A stretch of 64,000 nt of DNA from Pseudomonas lundensis (lineage in GTDB: Bacteria > Pseudomonadota > Gammaproteobacteria > Pseudomonadales > Pseudomonadaceae), in the NCBI RefSeq assembly GCF_002269125.1, contig NZ_NQKI01000015.1, positions 41,230 through 105,229 of the forward strand, given 5' to 3'. The stretch's first letter is position 1. Each line of letters begins with the position of its first letter. This document shows, piece after piece, positions 1 through 9,057 of this stretch. The translations under genes and the position numbers were made by a program. The notes beneath the pieces were generated by a model, which saw only the letters and a list, made by a program, of their open reading frames with translations, searched no databases and had not been told where the DNA came from.

Positions 1-852
1 AGTCTTGCCATTGAGGCGTGTGCCGTACTGGTATTCCTGACTACCAATTTCGACCCGCGCCACGTCGCGCACGCGCACCGTGGAGCCGTCCGGATTGGCG
101 CGCAGCACAATGTCGCCAAACTCTTCAGGGGTCGAGAGCTGGCCTTTAACCAGCACCGTAGCCGTGATTTCCTGCGTCGGGCGTCCCGGCAAATCACCGA
201 TGCTGCCCGCCGAAACCTGAGCGTTCTGATTGGCAATTGCCTGATTGACGTCAGCAGGGGTCAAGTGAAAGCCGATCAGCTTTTGCGGATCGATCCAGAT
301 GCGCATGGCCCGTTCGGCGCCATAGAGTTGGGCCTTGCCCACGCCTTCTATACGCTTGATTTCGTTCATGACGTTGCGGGCGAGGTAGTCACTGAGCGCG
401 ACCTCGTCCAGCGGGCTGTTATTAGCCGTGAGCGTTACCAGCATTAAAAAGCCGGACGAGACTTTCTCGACTTGTAACCCCTGTTGCATGACCGCCTGTG
501 GCAAACGTGACTCGACGGCCTTGAGGCGGTTTTGCACATCGACCTGCGCCATTTCCGGATCGATGCCCGGCTTGAACGTGGCGGTAATGGTGGCGCTGCC
601 CAGGCTGCTCTGAGACTCAAAATACATCAGGCCATCCGTGCCGTTGAGCTCTTGCTCAATCAGGCTGACCACACTTTCGTCCAGCGTCTGGGCCGAAGCG
701 CCGGGGTAGACCGCATAGACCTCAACCTTGGGCGGTGCGACGTTTGGGTATTTGGCGACCGGCAATTGCGGAATGGCCAAAGCCCCCGCCAGCACAATGA
801 ACAACGCGACGACCCACGCAAAGATGGGCCGATCGATAAAGAACTGCGGCAT
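1..852 (-). CDS. RND (HAE-1 type) multidrug efflux permease, N-terminal part
   Basis: Reading leftward from the ATG at 852, the frame stays open to the window edge (284 residues), so the C-terminal three quarters are missing. The protein begins PQFFIDRPIFAWVVALFIV, the typical cytoplasmic start and first membrane helix of AcrB/MexB proteins, followed by a porter-domain region with the FKPGIDPEMAQVDVQNRL stretch of this family. It would be the inner-membrane proton-driven pump of a tripartite exporter. The start lies 2 bp after the stop of the adaptor gene, so the two are one operon transcribed leftward. The substrate cannot be read from this part. It is clearly distinct from the MexF copy further right. 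Confidence 0.93.
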   Translation of the reverse strand, partial: MPQFFIDRPIFAWVVALFIVLAGALAIPQLPVAKYPNVAPPKVEVYAVYPGASAQTLDESVVSLIEQELNGTDGLMYFESQSSLGSATITATFKPGIDPEMAQVDVQNRLKAVESRLPQAVMQQGLQVEKVSSGFLMLVTLTANNSPLDEVALSDYLARNVMNEIKRIEGVGKAQLYGAERAMRIWIDPQKLIGFHLTPADVNQAIANQNAQVSAGSIGDLPGRPTQEITATVLVKGQLSTPEEFGDIVLRANPDGSTVRVRDVARVEIGSQEYQYGTRLNGKT

Positions 853-854
853 GC

Positions 855-2009
855 TCACCGATCCGTGGAGTGTACGAGGGGAAGAGCGGGGTCATCGATC
901 TGCACCTGTTCGCCCGGGCGGGCATGTTGCAGGCCTTCGATGACAATGCGGTCGCCAGCTTTCAGGCCGGCATTGACGATCCAGCGATCCTGTTGGGCAT
1001 TGCCCAGCTGCACCGGCTGCTGCTTGATGCGATTGTCCGCTTCAACCAACAACACCTGAGCCACCCCGGCGCTGTCACGCAAAATAGCGCGCTGCGGCAC
1101 GCTGATGCCTTGCTTGTTAAAAGCCTGTTCCAGACGCACGCGCACAAAACTGCCGGGTAGCAGGTCGTTATCCGGGTTGGGAAACTCGCTGCGCAGAATC
1201 ACCTGGCCCGTACTCGGGTCTACGTTAACGTCGGTGAACAGCAGTTTGCCGGGCAACGGATACAGGCTGCCGTTATCACGGACAAGGGTGACGCGGGCCT
1301 GCTCGTTGCCGACCTTTTGCAATTCGCCAGCGCGGAAGGATTCGCGCAGGTTGTCCAGATCGCGGGTGGACTGGGTCAGGTCTACGTGCACAGGATTGAG
1401 TTGTTGAATCCGTGCCAACGGCGTGACTTCGCCCTGACCGACCAACGCGCCTTCAGTGACCAGTGCGCGGCCGATGCGTCCGGAAATCGGCGCGGTGACC
1501 GTGGCATAACCCAGGTTCAAGCGGGCACGCTGCACCGCGGCCTTATTGCCTGCGACATCGGCGTGTGCCTGCTGCGCTTGGGCGCGGGCGTTGTCGTATT
1601 CCTGACCGCTGATGGCGTTGCTTTCGATCAGCGCAGCGTAACGCTCACTCTGCAACCTGGCTTGCAAAGCCTGCGCTTCGGATTTGCGCAGGGCGGCCAG
1701 CGCACTGTCCAGATCGGCCTTGAAAGGCGCAGGATCAATCAGGAACAACACGTCCCCCTGTTTGACCTCGCTGCCTTCTTCGTACACCCGCTTGAGCACC
1801 ACGCCAGCCACGCGGGCGCGCACTTCGGCCACGCGCGGGGCAACGATGCGTCCGCTCAATTCGTTATTGATCGACAGCGGCGCGGTGGCGATGACTTCGG
1901 TTCGCACCTTGACCAGGGGCGTTTTTTCTTCAGCGTCGGGGTTCTTGCCACACCCCGCGAGGGCCAGTGCCAGCGCTGAAAGGCAGAGCGGGGCAAAGAG
2001 CTTTTTCAA
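855..2009 (-). CDS. RND efflux membrane-fusion (periplasmic adaptor) lipoprotein
   Basis: 384 residues, the usual length for AcrA/MexA-type adaptors. The N-terminus is a lipoprotein signal with lipobox LAGC, so Cys20 would be lipidated and anchor the protein to the inner membrane. The body shows the family's barrel-sandwich and hairpin arrangement, with VKVRTEVI near the N-terminus, an Ala/Gln/Arg-rich coiled coil at about residues 95-165, then the APISGRIGRALVTEGALV second lipoyl half. The start codon is TTG. It is supported by AAGAAGG about 7 bp upstream, and no in-frame ATG precedes it. First gene of the operon with the permease. It is divergent from a response regulator gene, which may control it. 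Confidence 0.93.
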   Translation of the reverse strand: MKKLFAPLCLSALALALAGCGKNPDAEEKTPLVKVRTEVIATAPLSINNELSGRIVAPRVAEVRARVAGVVLKRVYEEGSEVKQGDVLFLIDPAPFKADLDSALAALRKSEAQALQARLQSERYAALIESNAISGQEYDNARAQAQQAHADVAGNKAAVQRARLNLGYATVTAPISGRIGRALVTEGALVGQGEVTPLARIQQLNPVHVDLTQSTRDLDNLRESFRAGELQKVGNEQARVTLVRDNGSLYPLPGKLLFTDVNVDPSTGQVILRSEFPNPDNDLLPGSFVRVRLEQAFNKQGISVPQRAILRDSAGVAQVLLVEADNRIKQQPVQLGNAQQDRWIVNAGLKAGDRIVIEGLQHARPGEQVQIDDPALPLVHSTDR

Positions 2010-2104
2010 TGAGCGAGCCTTCTTATAAATGCAGGATAGTTCTGTAAGTGCTTGCGCATGCTAAGGGCAGCACGCAAGAGGCGTTGTGAAGCTGTGTAGG
2101 CGGT

Positions 2105-2143
2105 GTGTGAAAAAGTGTGAAGGTAATGCTCCTATCCGTGTGA
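2105..2143. promoter_or_regulatory. Three GTGTGA direct repeats in the efflux/two-component divergent region
   Basis: GTGTGA occurs at 2105-2110, 2115-2120 and 2138-2143 on the plus strand, the first two exactly 10 bp apart, inside the 177-bp gap between the efflux adaptor (starting at 2009, leftward) and the response regulator (starting at 2187, rightward). OmpR/PhoB-family regulators bind tandem direct repeats at about 10-11 bp spacing. A binding site for the adjacent regulator is therefore plausible, but this is inference. Confidence 0.4.
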
Positions 2144-2186
2144 GGTTGTATATCCTTTGGCTTTCCCCGAGTTGTAAGCATTTATT

Positions 2187-2888
2187 ATGCCCACTATTTT
2201 GCTGGTCGAAGATGACGCCGCGCTCTCGGAGCTGATTGCCAGTTACCTGGAGCGCAATGGCTACGAGGTCAGCGTGATTGCCCGTGGCGACCTGGTGCGT
2301 GACCGGGCTAAAAGCAACCCGCCGGACTTGGTGATTCTTGACCTGATGTTGCCGGGCCTTGATGGCCTGCAAGTGTGCCGCTTGTTGCGTGCTGACTCGG
2401 CCAGCCTGCCGATCCTGATGTTGACGGCCCGCGACGATAGTCATGATCAGGTGCTGGGGCTAGAGATGGGCGCCGACGATTATGTGACAAAACCTTGCGA
2501 GCCGCGGGTATTACTGGCGCGCGTGAGGACGTTACTGCGCCGCAGCAGCCTGATCGAGCCGCAGGTGGCCAATGACCGGATCGTGATCGGCAACTTGTGC
2601 ATTGACCTGTCAGAACGCAACGTCACGTGGCGCGGGCAAGACATTGAGCTGTCCAGCGGTGAATACAACCTGTTGGTGGTCCTGGCCCGGCATGCCGGTG
2701 AAGTGCTCAGCCGCGATCAAATCCTCCAGCGTTTACGTGGCATTGAATTCAACGGCACAGACCGCTCGGTGGACGTGGCCATTTCCAAGTTGCGGCGCAA
2801 ATTCGATGACTGCGCGGGGGAAGCGCGCAAGATCAAAACCGTGTGGGGCAAAGGCTACCTCTTCAGCCGTTCCGAGTGGGAATGCTGA
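2187..2888 (+). CDS. rstA: RstA-like OmpR-family response regulator
   Basis: 233 residues with an N-terminal receiver (acidic pocket ED9-D10, phosphoacceptor Asp52 in LVILDLMLPG, Lys in DDYVTKP) and a C-terminal winged helix (about 130-230) ending in a TDRSVDVAISKLRRK recognition region and KTVWGKGYLF. From memory the last 60 residues are closest to E. coli RstA, including the LRG-(8)-DRSVDVAIS signature. Immediately followed by its sensor kinase (4-bp gap) and divergent from an RND pump, which makes efflux control its most likely job. The orthology is by resemblance, not shown by a search. The ribosome binding site is weak. Confidence 0.85.
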   Translation: MPTILLVEDDAALSELIASYLERNGYEVSVIARGDLVRDRAKSNPPDLVILDLMLPGLDGLQVCRLLRADSASLPILMLTARDDSHDQVLGLEMGADDYVTKPCEPRVLLARVRTLLRRSSLIEPQVANDRIVIGNLCIDLSERNVTWRGQDIELSSGEYNLLVVLARHAGEVLSRDQILQRLRGIEFNGTDRSVDVAISKLRRKFDDCAGEARKIKTVWGKGYLFSRSEWEC

Positions 2889-2892
2889 AACC

Positions 2893-4188
2893 ATGTTCAA
2901 GGTCCTGCTAAGGCTATATCTGGTGACCATGGTCACATTCGGGGCAGCCATCTACCTGGTACCCGAGTTGATCGTTACGGTCTTTCATGATCGGTTCATG
3001 AATTACAACATCGACATGTCCCGCGGCATGCAAACCCTGCTGGTCAAACAATTTCATCAATTACCCGCCGAACAATGGCCCGCGCTGGCCCGGGAGCTGG
3101 ACAGCCAGTTCTCGCCGTTGCGGGTCAATCTGCTGTCAGTCAATGACCCGAAATTCGATGCCGATGAACAGCGCCAGTTACAGCAAGGGCAGGGCGTGTT
3201 GCGCATTGGCGAATGGGGCTGGCGCACGCTGGTGGTGTCACCGCTGGACAAGCAACAGGCTATTGAATTGGTGATGCCCCCCGATCCCTTCGACATGAAC
3301 GTCCTGTACTGGAGCATTAACGTACTGATCGGCGCGGCATTGCTCGGGTGTTTATTGCTGTGGCTGCGTCCTCACTGGCGCGACCTGGAGCGTCTCAAGC
3401 GCACAGCGGCGTTGATTGGTCAGGGGCAATTGAGCGAGCGCACGCAGATCTCGCCACGGTCGAACGTTCACGGGCTGGCCAGTGCGTTTGACACCATGGC
3501 CCAAGACATCGAAAGCCTGCTCAACCAGCAACGCGACCTGCTCAATGCGGTCTCCCACGAACTGCGCACACCCCTGACGCGGCTGGATTTCGGTTTGGCG
3601 CTGGTGTTATGCGACGACTTGCCGCCAGCCAGCCGCGAGCGGTTGCAGGTGTTGGTCGGGCATATCCGCGAACTGGATGAATTGGTGCTGGAGTTGCTGT
3701 CTTTTAGCCGCTTGCAAAACCCGGCGCTGGTGCCGGAGCGCGTGGAGGTGTCACTGGATGAATTTGTCGACAGTATTCTGGGCAGTTTCGACGAAGAGCT
3801 GGAAACCCCCGACATCGTGCTGGACGTGCTGCTGCACGGCTCGCAGGAGCGCTTTGCGCTGGACCCGAGACTCACCGCGCGCGCGTTACAAAACTTGCTG
3901 CGTAACGCCATGCGCTACTGCGATCGGCGCATTCAGGTGGGGGTGAATGTCACTGCACACGGCTGTGAATTGTGGGTCGACGATGACGGCATCGGCATCC
4001 CGGAAGCGGACCGCGAACGCGTGTTTGAACCTTTCTATCGCCTGGACCGCAGCCGCGACCGCGCCACCGGGGGCTTTGGTCTGGGCTTGGCGATCAGCCG
4101 GCGCGCCCTCGAAGCCCAAGGTGGAACGCTCAATATTGAGCCTTCCCCCCTGGGCGGAGCGCGTTTCCGGTTGTGGCTACCGGTTTAG
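2893..4188 (+). CDS. rstB: RstB-like sensor histidine kinase
   Basis: 431 residues from the ATG at 2893, 4 bp after the regulator stop. There are two membrane helices (about 7-27 and 138-158) flanking a periplasmic domain of about 110 residues. A linker/HAMP region follows, then a dimerisation helix with phospho-acceptor His222 in SHELRTPLTRL, an N-box LLRNAMRYC, G1 DDDGIGIP and G2 GGFGLGLAI. Both the layout and the LRPHWRDLE stretch after the second helix resemble E. coli RstB. A longer reading from upstream in the same frame only adds residues overlapping the regulator and is rejected. The 3' end overlaps the convergent RarD-type gene by 4 bp. Confidence 0.88.
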   Translation: MFKVLLRLYLVTMVTFGAAIYLVPELIVTVFHDRFMNYNIDMSRGMQTLLVKQFHQLPAEQWPALARELDSQFSPLRVNLLSVNDPKFDADEQRQLQQGQGVLRIGEWGWRTLVVSPLDKQQAIELVMPPDPFDMNVLYWSINVLIGAALLGCLLLWLRPHWRDLERLKRTAALIGQGQLSERTQISPRSNVHGLASAFDTMAQDIESLLNQQRDLLNAVSHELRTPLTRLDFGLALVLCDDLPPASRERLQVLVGHIRELDELVLELLSFSRLQNPALVPERVEVSLDEFVDSILGSFDEELETPDIVLDVLLHGSQERFALDPRLTARALQNLLRNAMRYCDRRIQVGVNVTAHGCELWVDDDGIGIPEADRERVFEPFYRLDRSRDRATGGFGLGLAISRRALEAQGGTLNIEPSPLGGARFRLWLPV

Positions 4189-5069
4189 CTCAGATAGCGG
4201 CGTTGCCGGCTCACATGTTTGAGACCTTCGAGTACCAGCACACCCACCGCCAGCCAGATCGGGCCATAGGTCAGCCATTGACCTTCCTCCAGGCTGTCGC
4301 CCAATAGCAGGGCGACGGCCACCAACAACACAGGCTCGACATAGCTGAGCAATCCGAACAGGCTGAACGGCAGCAAGCGGCTTGCCAAGATGTAAGCGAA
4401 ACCTGCAGCGGCACTGATGATGCCCATCATCGGCACCAGTACGTAGAGCGTTGAGCGTTGCGCCTGAAGGTCGACATGCTCGCCTGCCAACACAAACCAC
4501 AGCGCCACGGGCACCATCAGCAGCATGTCCAGCCATAAGCCGCCGAGGTTATCGATACCGATTTTTTTGCGCAGTACAAAGTACATCGGGTAACCCAAGG
4601 CGACCACCAACGTGGTCCAGGAGAAACCACCCGTGCGGTACAGTTCATTGGCCACACCCAGCACAGCGAGCGCCGTCGCGATCTTTTGCAGATGCGACAG
4701 GTGCTCACCATAGACGATGCGCCCCGTGAGAATCATCGTCAGTGGCAGCAGGAAGTAACCCAATGAAACATCGAGCCCATGACCGTTCAAAGGCCCCCAC
4801 ATAAACATCCACAGTTGTACCGCCACCAGAAAACTGGTCAACATGACGCAGGGGATCAATGCAGGCCGGGCGCGCAAGCGCTGAAAGATGAGCGCAACCC
4901 ACTTCCATTCGCCGTAAAGGCAGAGAAAGAGTGTCATGAAGGGCAGCGATATTAGGATTCGCCAACCGAAAATTTCTTGACCGTCCAGCGGTCGCAGAAG
5001 GGATGTGAAGTAGTACAGGACGCCAAATAAACAGGAAGCCAGAATCGATAAAACAATACCTTTGGACAC
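4185..5069 (-). CDS. rarD: RarD-type EamA/DMT permease, copy 1
   Basis: 294 residues, hydrophobic throughout, with about ten predicted membrane helices arranged as the two EamA halves typical of the RarD branch of the drug/metabolite transporters. Family stretches such as LGYFLLPLTMILTGR and SYVEPVLLVAVALLLG are visible. The start is GTG at 5069. The paralogue next door starts at the equivalent GTG, with the following codons and the upstream block conserved, which fixes the start. The role of RarD proteins is poorly known (E. coli RarD is only linked to chloramphenicol phenotypes). Here it is inferred to be an exporter. Its end overlaps the end of the sensor kinase gene by 4 bp. Confidence 0.85.
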   Translation of the reverse strand: MSKGIVLSILASCLFGVLYYFTSLLRPLDGQEIFGWRILISLPFMTLFLCLYGEWKWVALIFQRLRARPALIPCVMLTSFLVAVQLWMFMWGPLNGHGLDVSLGYFLLPLTMILTGRIVYGEHLSHLQKIATALAVLGVANELYRTGGFSWTTLVVALGYPMYFVLRKKIGIDNLGGLWLDMLLMVPVALWFVLAGEHVDLQAQRSTLYVLVPMMGIISAAAGFAYILASRLLPFSLFGLLSYVEPVLLVAVALLLGDSLEEGQWLTYGPIWLAVGVLVLEGLKHVSRQRRYLS

Positions 5070-5150
5070 AACAACCTCAATGGATCTACAGCGTTACTCG
5101 TATGAGTGGGCACATAGCTTGAGGCTGTGGAACACCATTGGCAAATATGT
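5070..5150 (-). promoter_or_regulatory. Conserved leader upstream of RarD copy 1
   Basis: The coding strand upstream of the GTG carries ATTTGCC, then AGCCTCAAGCTA whose near edge lies 47 bp from the start. The same block in the same order, with the near edge at 44 bp, precedes copy 2. Sequence between the blocks has diverged more, so the shared pieces look retained after duplication and may hold the promoter or an operator. Confidence 0.4.
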
Positions 5151-5344
5151 TTTAAACCAATCAGTTGGCTTAAAAAGCTAGTCCGGAAGGTGATACGTGA
5201 AACGAGCAAGCAAATACTGGGCCAAAACCGTTTAAAACGTTCGTTCGCACGCGCTGAAAAAAAATGATAAACGGTAGTCCTTGCAGCGGCTTCATCTACC
5301 TCGAGGGTGGCAATGGGCTGTGAAACCAGCCCATTGCATTGCCT

Positions 5345-6229
5345 TTACACGGATTTTTGCTGACGCAACAAATGCTTGAACCCTTCAAACATCAACACCA
5401 GCACCGCCAGCCAGATCGGTAAATAGGTCAGCCATTGCCCGGCGCTAATACTTTCACCCAGCAACAACGCCACGCACACCAGCAGCACCGGCTCAACGTA
5501 ACTGAGCAGACCGAACAGGCTGAAGGCAAGCATGCGGCTGGCCATGATGTAACTGATCAAGGCCAGAGCGCTGATGAGGCCCAGTACCGGGATCAGCGTG
5601 TACAGTGCCGCACGTTGGCTGGCCACATCGAAGCCGTGTTCGCCTGTTTGCACAAACAAGAACGCCGCGGGCATGAGCAGCAGCATGTCGATCCACAGGC
5701 CGCCCAGATTGTCGGTCCCGACCCGTTTGCGCAGCACAAAATACAGCGGGTAACCGATGGCCACTACGAGGGTGGTCCAGGAAAAACCGCCGACCCGGTA
5801 CACCTCGTTGGCGACCCCGAGTATCGCCAGCGCGGCAGCAATTTTTTGCAGATGGGAAAGGTGTTCGCCATACACCACGCGGCCCGTGAGAATCATGGTC
5901 AGGGGCAACAAAAAGTACCCCAGTGACACGTCCAGGCTGTGGCCGTTGAGGGGCGCCCACAGAAACAGCCACAGTTGCAGGCCCACCAGCGCACTGGAGG
6001 CAAACAGGGCAATCCACAGCCGGGGGGTTTGCTGCAGGCGGGAGAAGATCGTCGGCACCAGCCGCCAATCCCCCGAAAAACACATGAACAGGGTCATGCA
6101 GGGCAAGGTGAGGAGCATCCGCCAGCCGAAAATTTCGGCGCCACTCAAAGGGTAGAGCAGGGATGTGTAGTAATACATGACACCGAACAGGCTCGATGCC
6201 AGAACCGATAAAACAATACCTTTAGACAC
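5345..6229 (-). CDS. rarD: RarD-type EamA/DMT permease, copy 2
   Basis: 294 residues when started at the GTG at 6229, the position equivalent to the start of copy 1. A frame extension to 6301 exists but has no counterpart in copy 1. The two proteins are the same length and align without obvious gaps over their whole length (for example LGYFLLPLTMILTGRVVYGE is nearly identical), so this is a tandem gene duplication. The pair is separated by 275 bp containing the conserved leader, so each copy can be expressed separately. Differences concentrate in the first third and in loops, compatible with different substrates. Function is otherwise inferred from the family. Confidence 0.85.
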   Translation of the reverse strand: MSKGIVLSVLASSLFGVMYYYTSLLYPLSGAEIFGWRMLLTLPCMTLFMCFSGDWRLVPTIFSRLQQTPRLWIALFASSALVGLQLWLFLWAPLNGHSLDVSLGYFLLPLTMILTGRVVYGEHLSHLQKIAAALAILGVANEVYRVGGFSWTTLVVAIGYPLYFVLRKRVGTDNLGGLWIDMLLLMPAAFLFVQTGEHGFDVASQRAALYTLIPVLGLISALALISYIMASRMLAFSLFGLLSYVEPVLLVCVALLLGESISAGQWLTYLPIWLAVLVLMFEGFKHLLRQQKSV

Positions 6230-6303
6230 AACAGCCTCGTTGAAACGCGCATTTTGATTATTAGAGACGCGTAGCTTGAGGCTCCAAAGGCTGTAGGGCA
6301 AAT
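6230..6303 (-). promoter_or_regulatory. Conserved leader upstream of RarD copy 2
   Basis: Contains the same ATTTGCC and AGCCTCAAGCTA blocks found before copy 1 (the AGCCTCAAGCT match is at 6273-6283), followed by a conserved stretch running into the GTG start. Probable shared promoter/operator inherited with the duplication. Confidence 0.4.
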
Positions 6304-6368
6304 CTTGCTGAGCCGATTGCCTGCGCAGAGGCCCGCAAAACGCCCCCTGCGCAGCAAAACCGATGGCG

Positions 6369-7682
6369 TCAGGCGTGACGCATGCCGCGGGTCATGCGCA
6401 AGGCCAGCACACTGCCGCCCACAATCACCGCCGCCAACAGGTACAGCGCAGCATCGGTCGAGCCGGTGGCGTCTTTGACAAAACCCACCAGATACGGGCT
6501 CAGGAACCCCGCCATTTGACCCATGGAGTTGATCAAGGCCAGGCCGCCAGCGGCCGCGCCTGCACTGAGCATGGCAGTGGGCACCGGCCAAAACATGGGC
6601 AAGCCGGTCAGGGCGCCCATGGTCGCGATTGTCAGCCCCAAGATGGCGATGGCCGGTTGCGTGGCGAAGTTGACAGCAATCACCAAGCCCAGCGCCCCCA
6701 TCAACATTGGCACGACCAAATGCCAGCGACGCTCTTTGCGCACGTCAGCCGAGCGCCCCACCAGCAACATGAACACAGCAGCCAGCAAGTAAGGAATCGC
6801 ACTCAACCAGCCAATCACCAGCGTGTCGCTGAACCCCAGGTTTTTGATGATCGACGGCAGCCAAAAGTTGATCGCATACACGCCACTCTGGATGCAGAAA
6901 TAGATCAGGCCAAACGCCCAGATGGCCGGGTTTTTAAACACGGCAAGCAGCGAATCAGAAGTGGTGGCGGGTTTGTTGACGGTGTCCAGGCGGTGGTCAG
7001 CGTCGAGCACGGCGCGCTCGTGAGCCGTTAGCCACTTGGCATTGGCAAAACTGTCGCTGAGCAGGAAGATCGCCAGCGCACCCAACACAACGGTGGGAAT
7101 ACCTTGCAGCAGGAACATCCACTGCCATCCGGCAAGTCCGCCCTGGCCTGCGGCGAAATGGCTAAGAATCCAGCCCGAGAAGGGACCGCCGATCAAGCCG
7201 GAGACCGGGATTGCAGACATGAACAGCGCCATGATGCGGCCACGACGGAACGTGGGGAACCATTGTGAGAGGTAGAGCACAACGCCTGGGAAGAAACCCG
7301 CTTCGGCGGCGCCGGTGAACAGGCGCAGGGTATAGAACTGGGTCGGGGTGGTGACGAACATCAGGCAGGTGGACAGCACGCCCCAGGTGATCATCATCAC
7401 GGCGATCCAGCGCCGAGGCCCGAATCGGGTCAATGCCAGGTTGCTGGGAACCCCGCACAAGACGTAGCCAATGAAGAAAATCCCGGCACCCAAGCCGTAG
7501 ACCGTTTCGCTGAATTTCAGCGCATCAAGCATCTGTAATTTGGCAAAGCCAACGTTTACCCGGTCGAGGTAATTGAACAGGTAGCAGATAAAAATGAAGG
7601 GGATCAAACGCAGGGTGATGCGCTTGTAGATGGCGTTTTTATCGTCATCGCCGGTCAGCGAAGCGGGGGCGCTCTGTGACAT
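6369..7682 (-). CDS. MFS permease, anion:cation symporter (ACS) family
   Basis: 437 residues with twelve hydrophobic segments. The N-terminus shows the ACS signature RLIPFIFICYLFNYLDRVNVGFA, and the TM4-5 region has GAAEAGFFPGVVLYLSQWFP, as in hexuronate, glucarate and phthalate permeases. It is divergent from a CdaR-type regulator 158 bp away, so the substrate is probably a sugar diacid or a related organic acid such as glycerate, glucarate or galactarate. That is inference from context. No catabolic enzyme gene is adjacent, so uptake may feed a pathway encoded elsewhere. Confidence 0.88.
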   Translation of the reverse strand: MSQSAPASLTGDDDKNAIYKRITLRLIPFIFICYLFNYLDRVNVGFAKLQMLDALKFSETVYGLGAGIFFIGYVLCGVPSNLALTRFGPRRWIAVMMITWGVLSTCLMFVTTPTQFYTLRLFTGAAEAGFFPGVVLYLSQWFPTFRRGRIMALFMSAIPVSGLIGGPFSGWILSHFAAGQGGLAGWQWMFLLQGIPTVVLGALAIFLLSDSFANAKWLTAHERAVLDADHRLDTVNKPATTSDSLLAVFKNPAIWAFGLIYFCIQSGVYAINFWLPSIIKNLGFSDTLVIGWLSAIPYLLAAVFMLLVGRSADVRKERRWHLVVPMLMGALGLVIAVNFATQPAIAILGLTIATMGALTGLPMFWPVPTAMLSAGAAAGGLALINSMGQMAGFLSPYLVGFVKDATGSTDAALYLLAAVIVGGSVLALRMTRGMRHA

Positions 7683-7840
7683 CTCATGTCTCTCTTTATT
7701 ATGTTTTTTCGCGATCCGAGGTTAACGTTGGTCGCTGCGTGAGTCTCGGTCACCCAAACGTTGCTGTCTTTGTGCTGCTGCACAGTGTTTTTCTGCTGAG
7801 GCTGTGCGCACGAACAAATGTTTCCAAGGATTGTTACCCT

Positions 7841-8965
7841 ATGTTCGAACTCGATCATGATTTGGCGCAGGACATCGTGGATCGCGCGATGGCCATCTTG
7901 CCGTACAACGTTAATGTGATGGACAGCCAGGGGTTGATCCTCGGCAGCGGCGAGCCCGAGCGTATCAATACCCGCCATGAAGGCGCGCAATTGGTGCTGG
8001 CCAACGGACGGGTAGTGGAAATCGATGCGCAAACCGCCAAATGCCTGAAAGGCGTGCAGCCGGGAATCAATTTGCCATTGCTGCTCGATCAGCGCCTGAT
8101 CGGCGTGCTGGGGCTGACCGGTGAACCTGAATTGCTGCGCACCTACGCCGAACTGGTGCGCATGACGGCCGAAATGCTGGTGGGCCAACGCCATCAACAG
8201 GCCGAACAGCAATGGCGTCGTCAACGTTGCGACGACCTGGTGGCCATATTGTTGAGTGAAAGCGGCGACTCACCGCGCCTGATCGACGAAGCCCAACAAC
8301 TGGGGCTCAAGCCGCAGCTATCGCGCATTCCTTATTTGTTTGAACTGGGCAAGGGCCAGAGTGCCGAGGCCCTGAGCGTGTGGCTGCAATCACGCTACCC
8401 GGACAGTTGGTGCGTGTGCCCGGCCGATGCCTCGCTGCTGTGGTGCCGCCCGTCAACCACCACACTGGACGACACGCGGCTACTGGAACGGCTCGACGGC
8501 CACGGCTGGAACGTGTTGCGCATCGCCGCAGGCGGGCAGGCGGATGCACTCAAAGGACTGCGCCGTTGTTATCGACGCGTGGGGGATTTGCTGGCCTATG
8601 GCCGTGATGTGTTGCCGGACACGCGTTTACTGAGTCTTGACCGCTACCGCTTGCCGGTGATGCTGTGGCGGCATCGCAATGACGATGCGCTGGAAGAACT
8701 GCTCAATCCACTGCACAAAGTGGTCGCCAAGGACAGCAATGGCCAACTGATCGCAACCTTGCGCAGTTGGTGCGAGCATGACGGCCAAAGTCAGGCGTGC
8801 GCCGATGCGCTGGGCATCCATCGCAATAGCCTGCGGTACCGGATGGAACGGATTGCCGAGCTGAGCGGGGTTGACCCCCTGAGCCTGAACGGGATGCTGG
8901 CGTTATACCTTGGGGTCCAACTGCTGCCCCACACGCCCCTTGTACAGGCACGGCCAACCGCCTGA
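7841..8965 (+). CDS. cdaR: CdaR-type sugar-diacid-responsive transcription regulator
   Basis: 374 residues from the ATG at 7841, chosen because CAAGGA lies 10 bp upstream and the N-terminus FELDHDLAQDIVDRAM matches the start of the family's diacid recognition domain (about 1-135). The C-terminus holds the PucR/CdaR helix-turn-helix (LGIHRNSLRYRMERI, about 325-345). A frame extension to 7676 overlaps the divergent permease start and is rejected. CdaR activates glucarate, galactarate and glycerate use in E. coli. Here it likely controls the divergent MFS gene. Confidence 0.85.
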   Translation: MFELDHDLAQDIVDRAMAILPYNVNVMDSQGLILGSGEPERINTRHEGAQLVLANGRVVEIDAQTAKCLKGVQPGINLPLLLDQRLIGVLGLTGEPELLRTYAELVRMTAEMLVGQRHQQAEQQWRRQRCDDLVAILLSESGDSPRLIDEAQQLGLKPQLSRIPYLFELGKGQSAEALSVWLQSRYPDSWCVCPADASLLWCRPSTTTLDDTRLLERLDGHGWNVLRIAAGGQADALKGLRRCYRRVGDLLAYGRDVLPDTRLLSLDRYRLPVMLWRHRNDDALEELLNPLHKVVAKDSNGQLIATLRSWCEHDGQSQACADALGIHRNSLRYRMERIAELSGVDPLSLNGMLALYLGVQLLPHTPLVQARPTA

Positions 8966-8975
8966 ACTGCAGGCC

Positions 8976-9008
8976 AAAAAAAGCCCCGCGACCGAATGAA
9001 CGCGGGGC
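8976..9008 (-). terminator. Rho-independent terminator of mexEF-oprN
   Basis: An 8-bp perfect stem GCCCCGCG/CGCGGGGC (8983-8990 with 9001-9008) is followed on the minus strand by a T-rich tract (plus-strand A-run at 8976-8982). It lies 49 bp past the oprN stop and sits between convergent genes, so it may also stop cdaR transcripts, though no T-tract faces that way. Confidence 0.85.
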
Positions 9009-9057
9009 TAAACGGTTGGATGCGACCAACCAAAGGAGCCGTTAAATCAGGTACACA

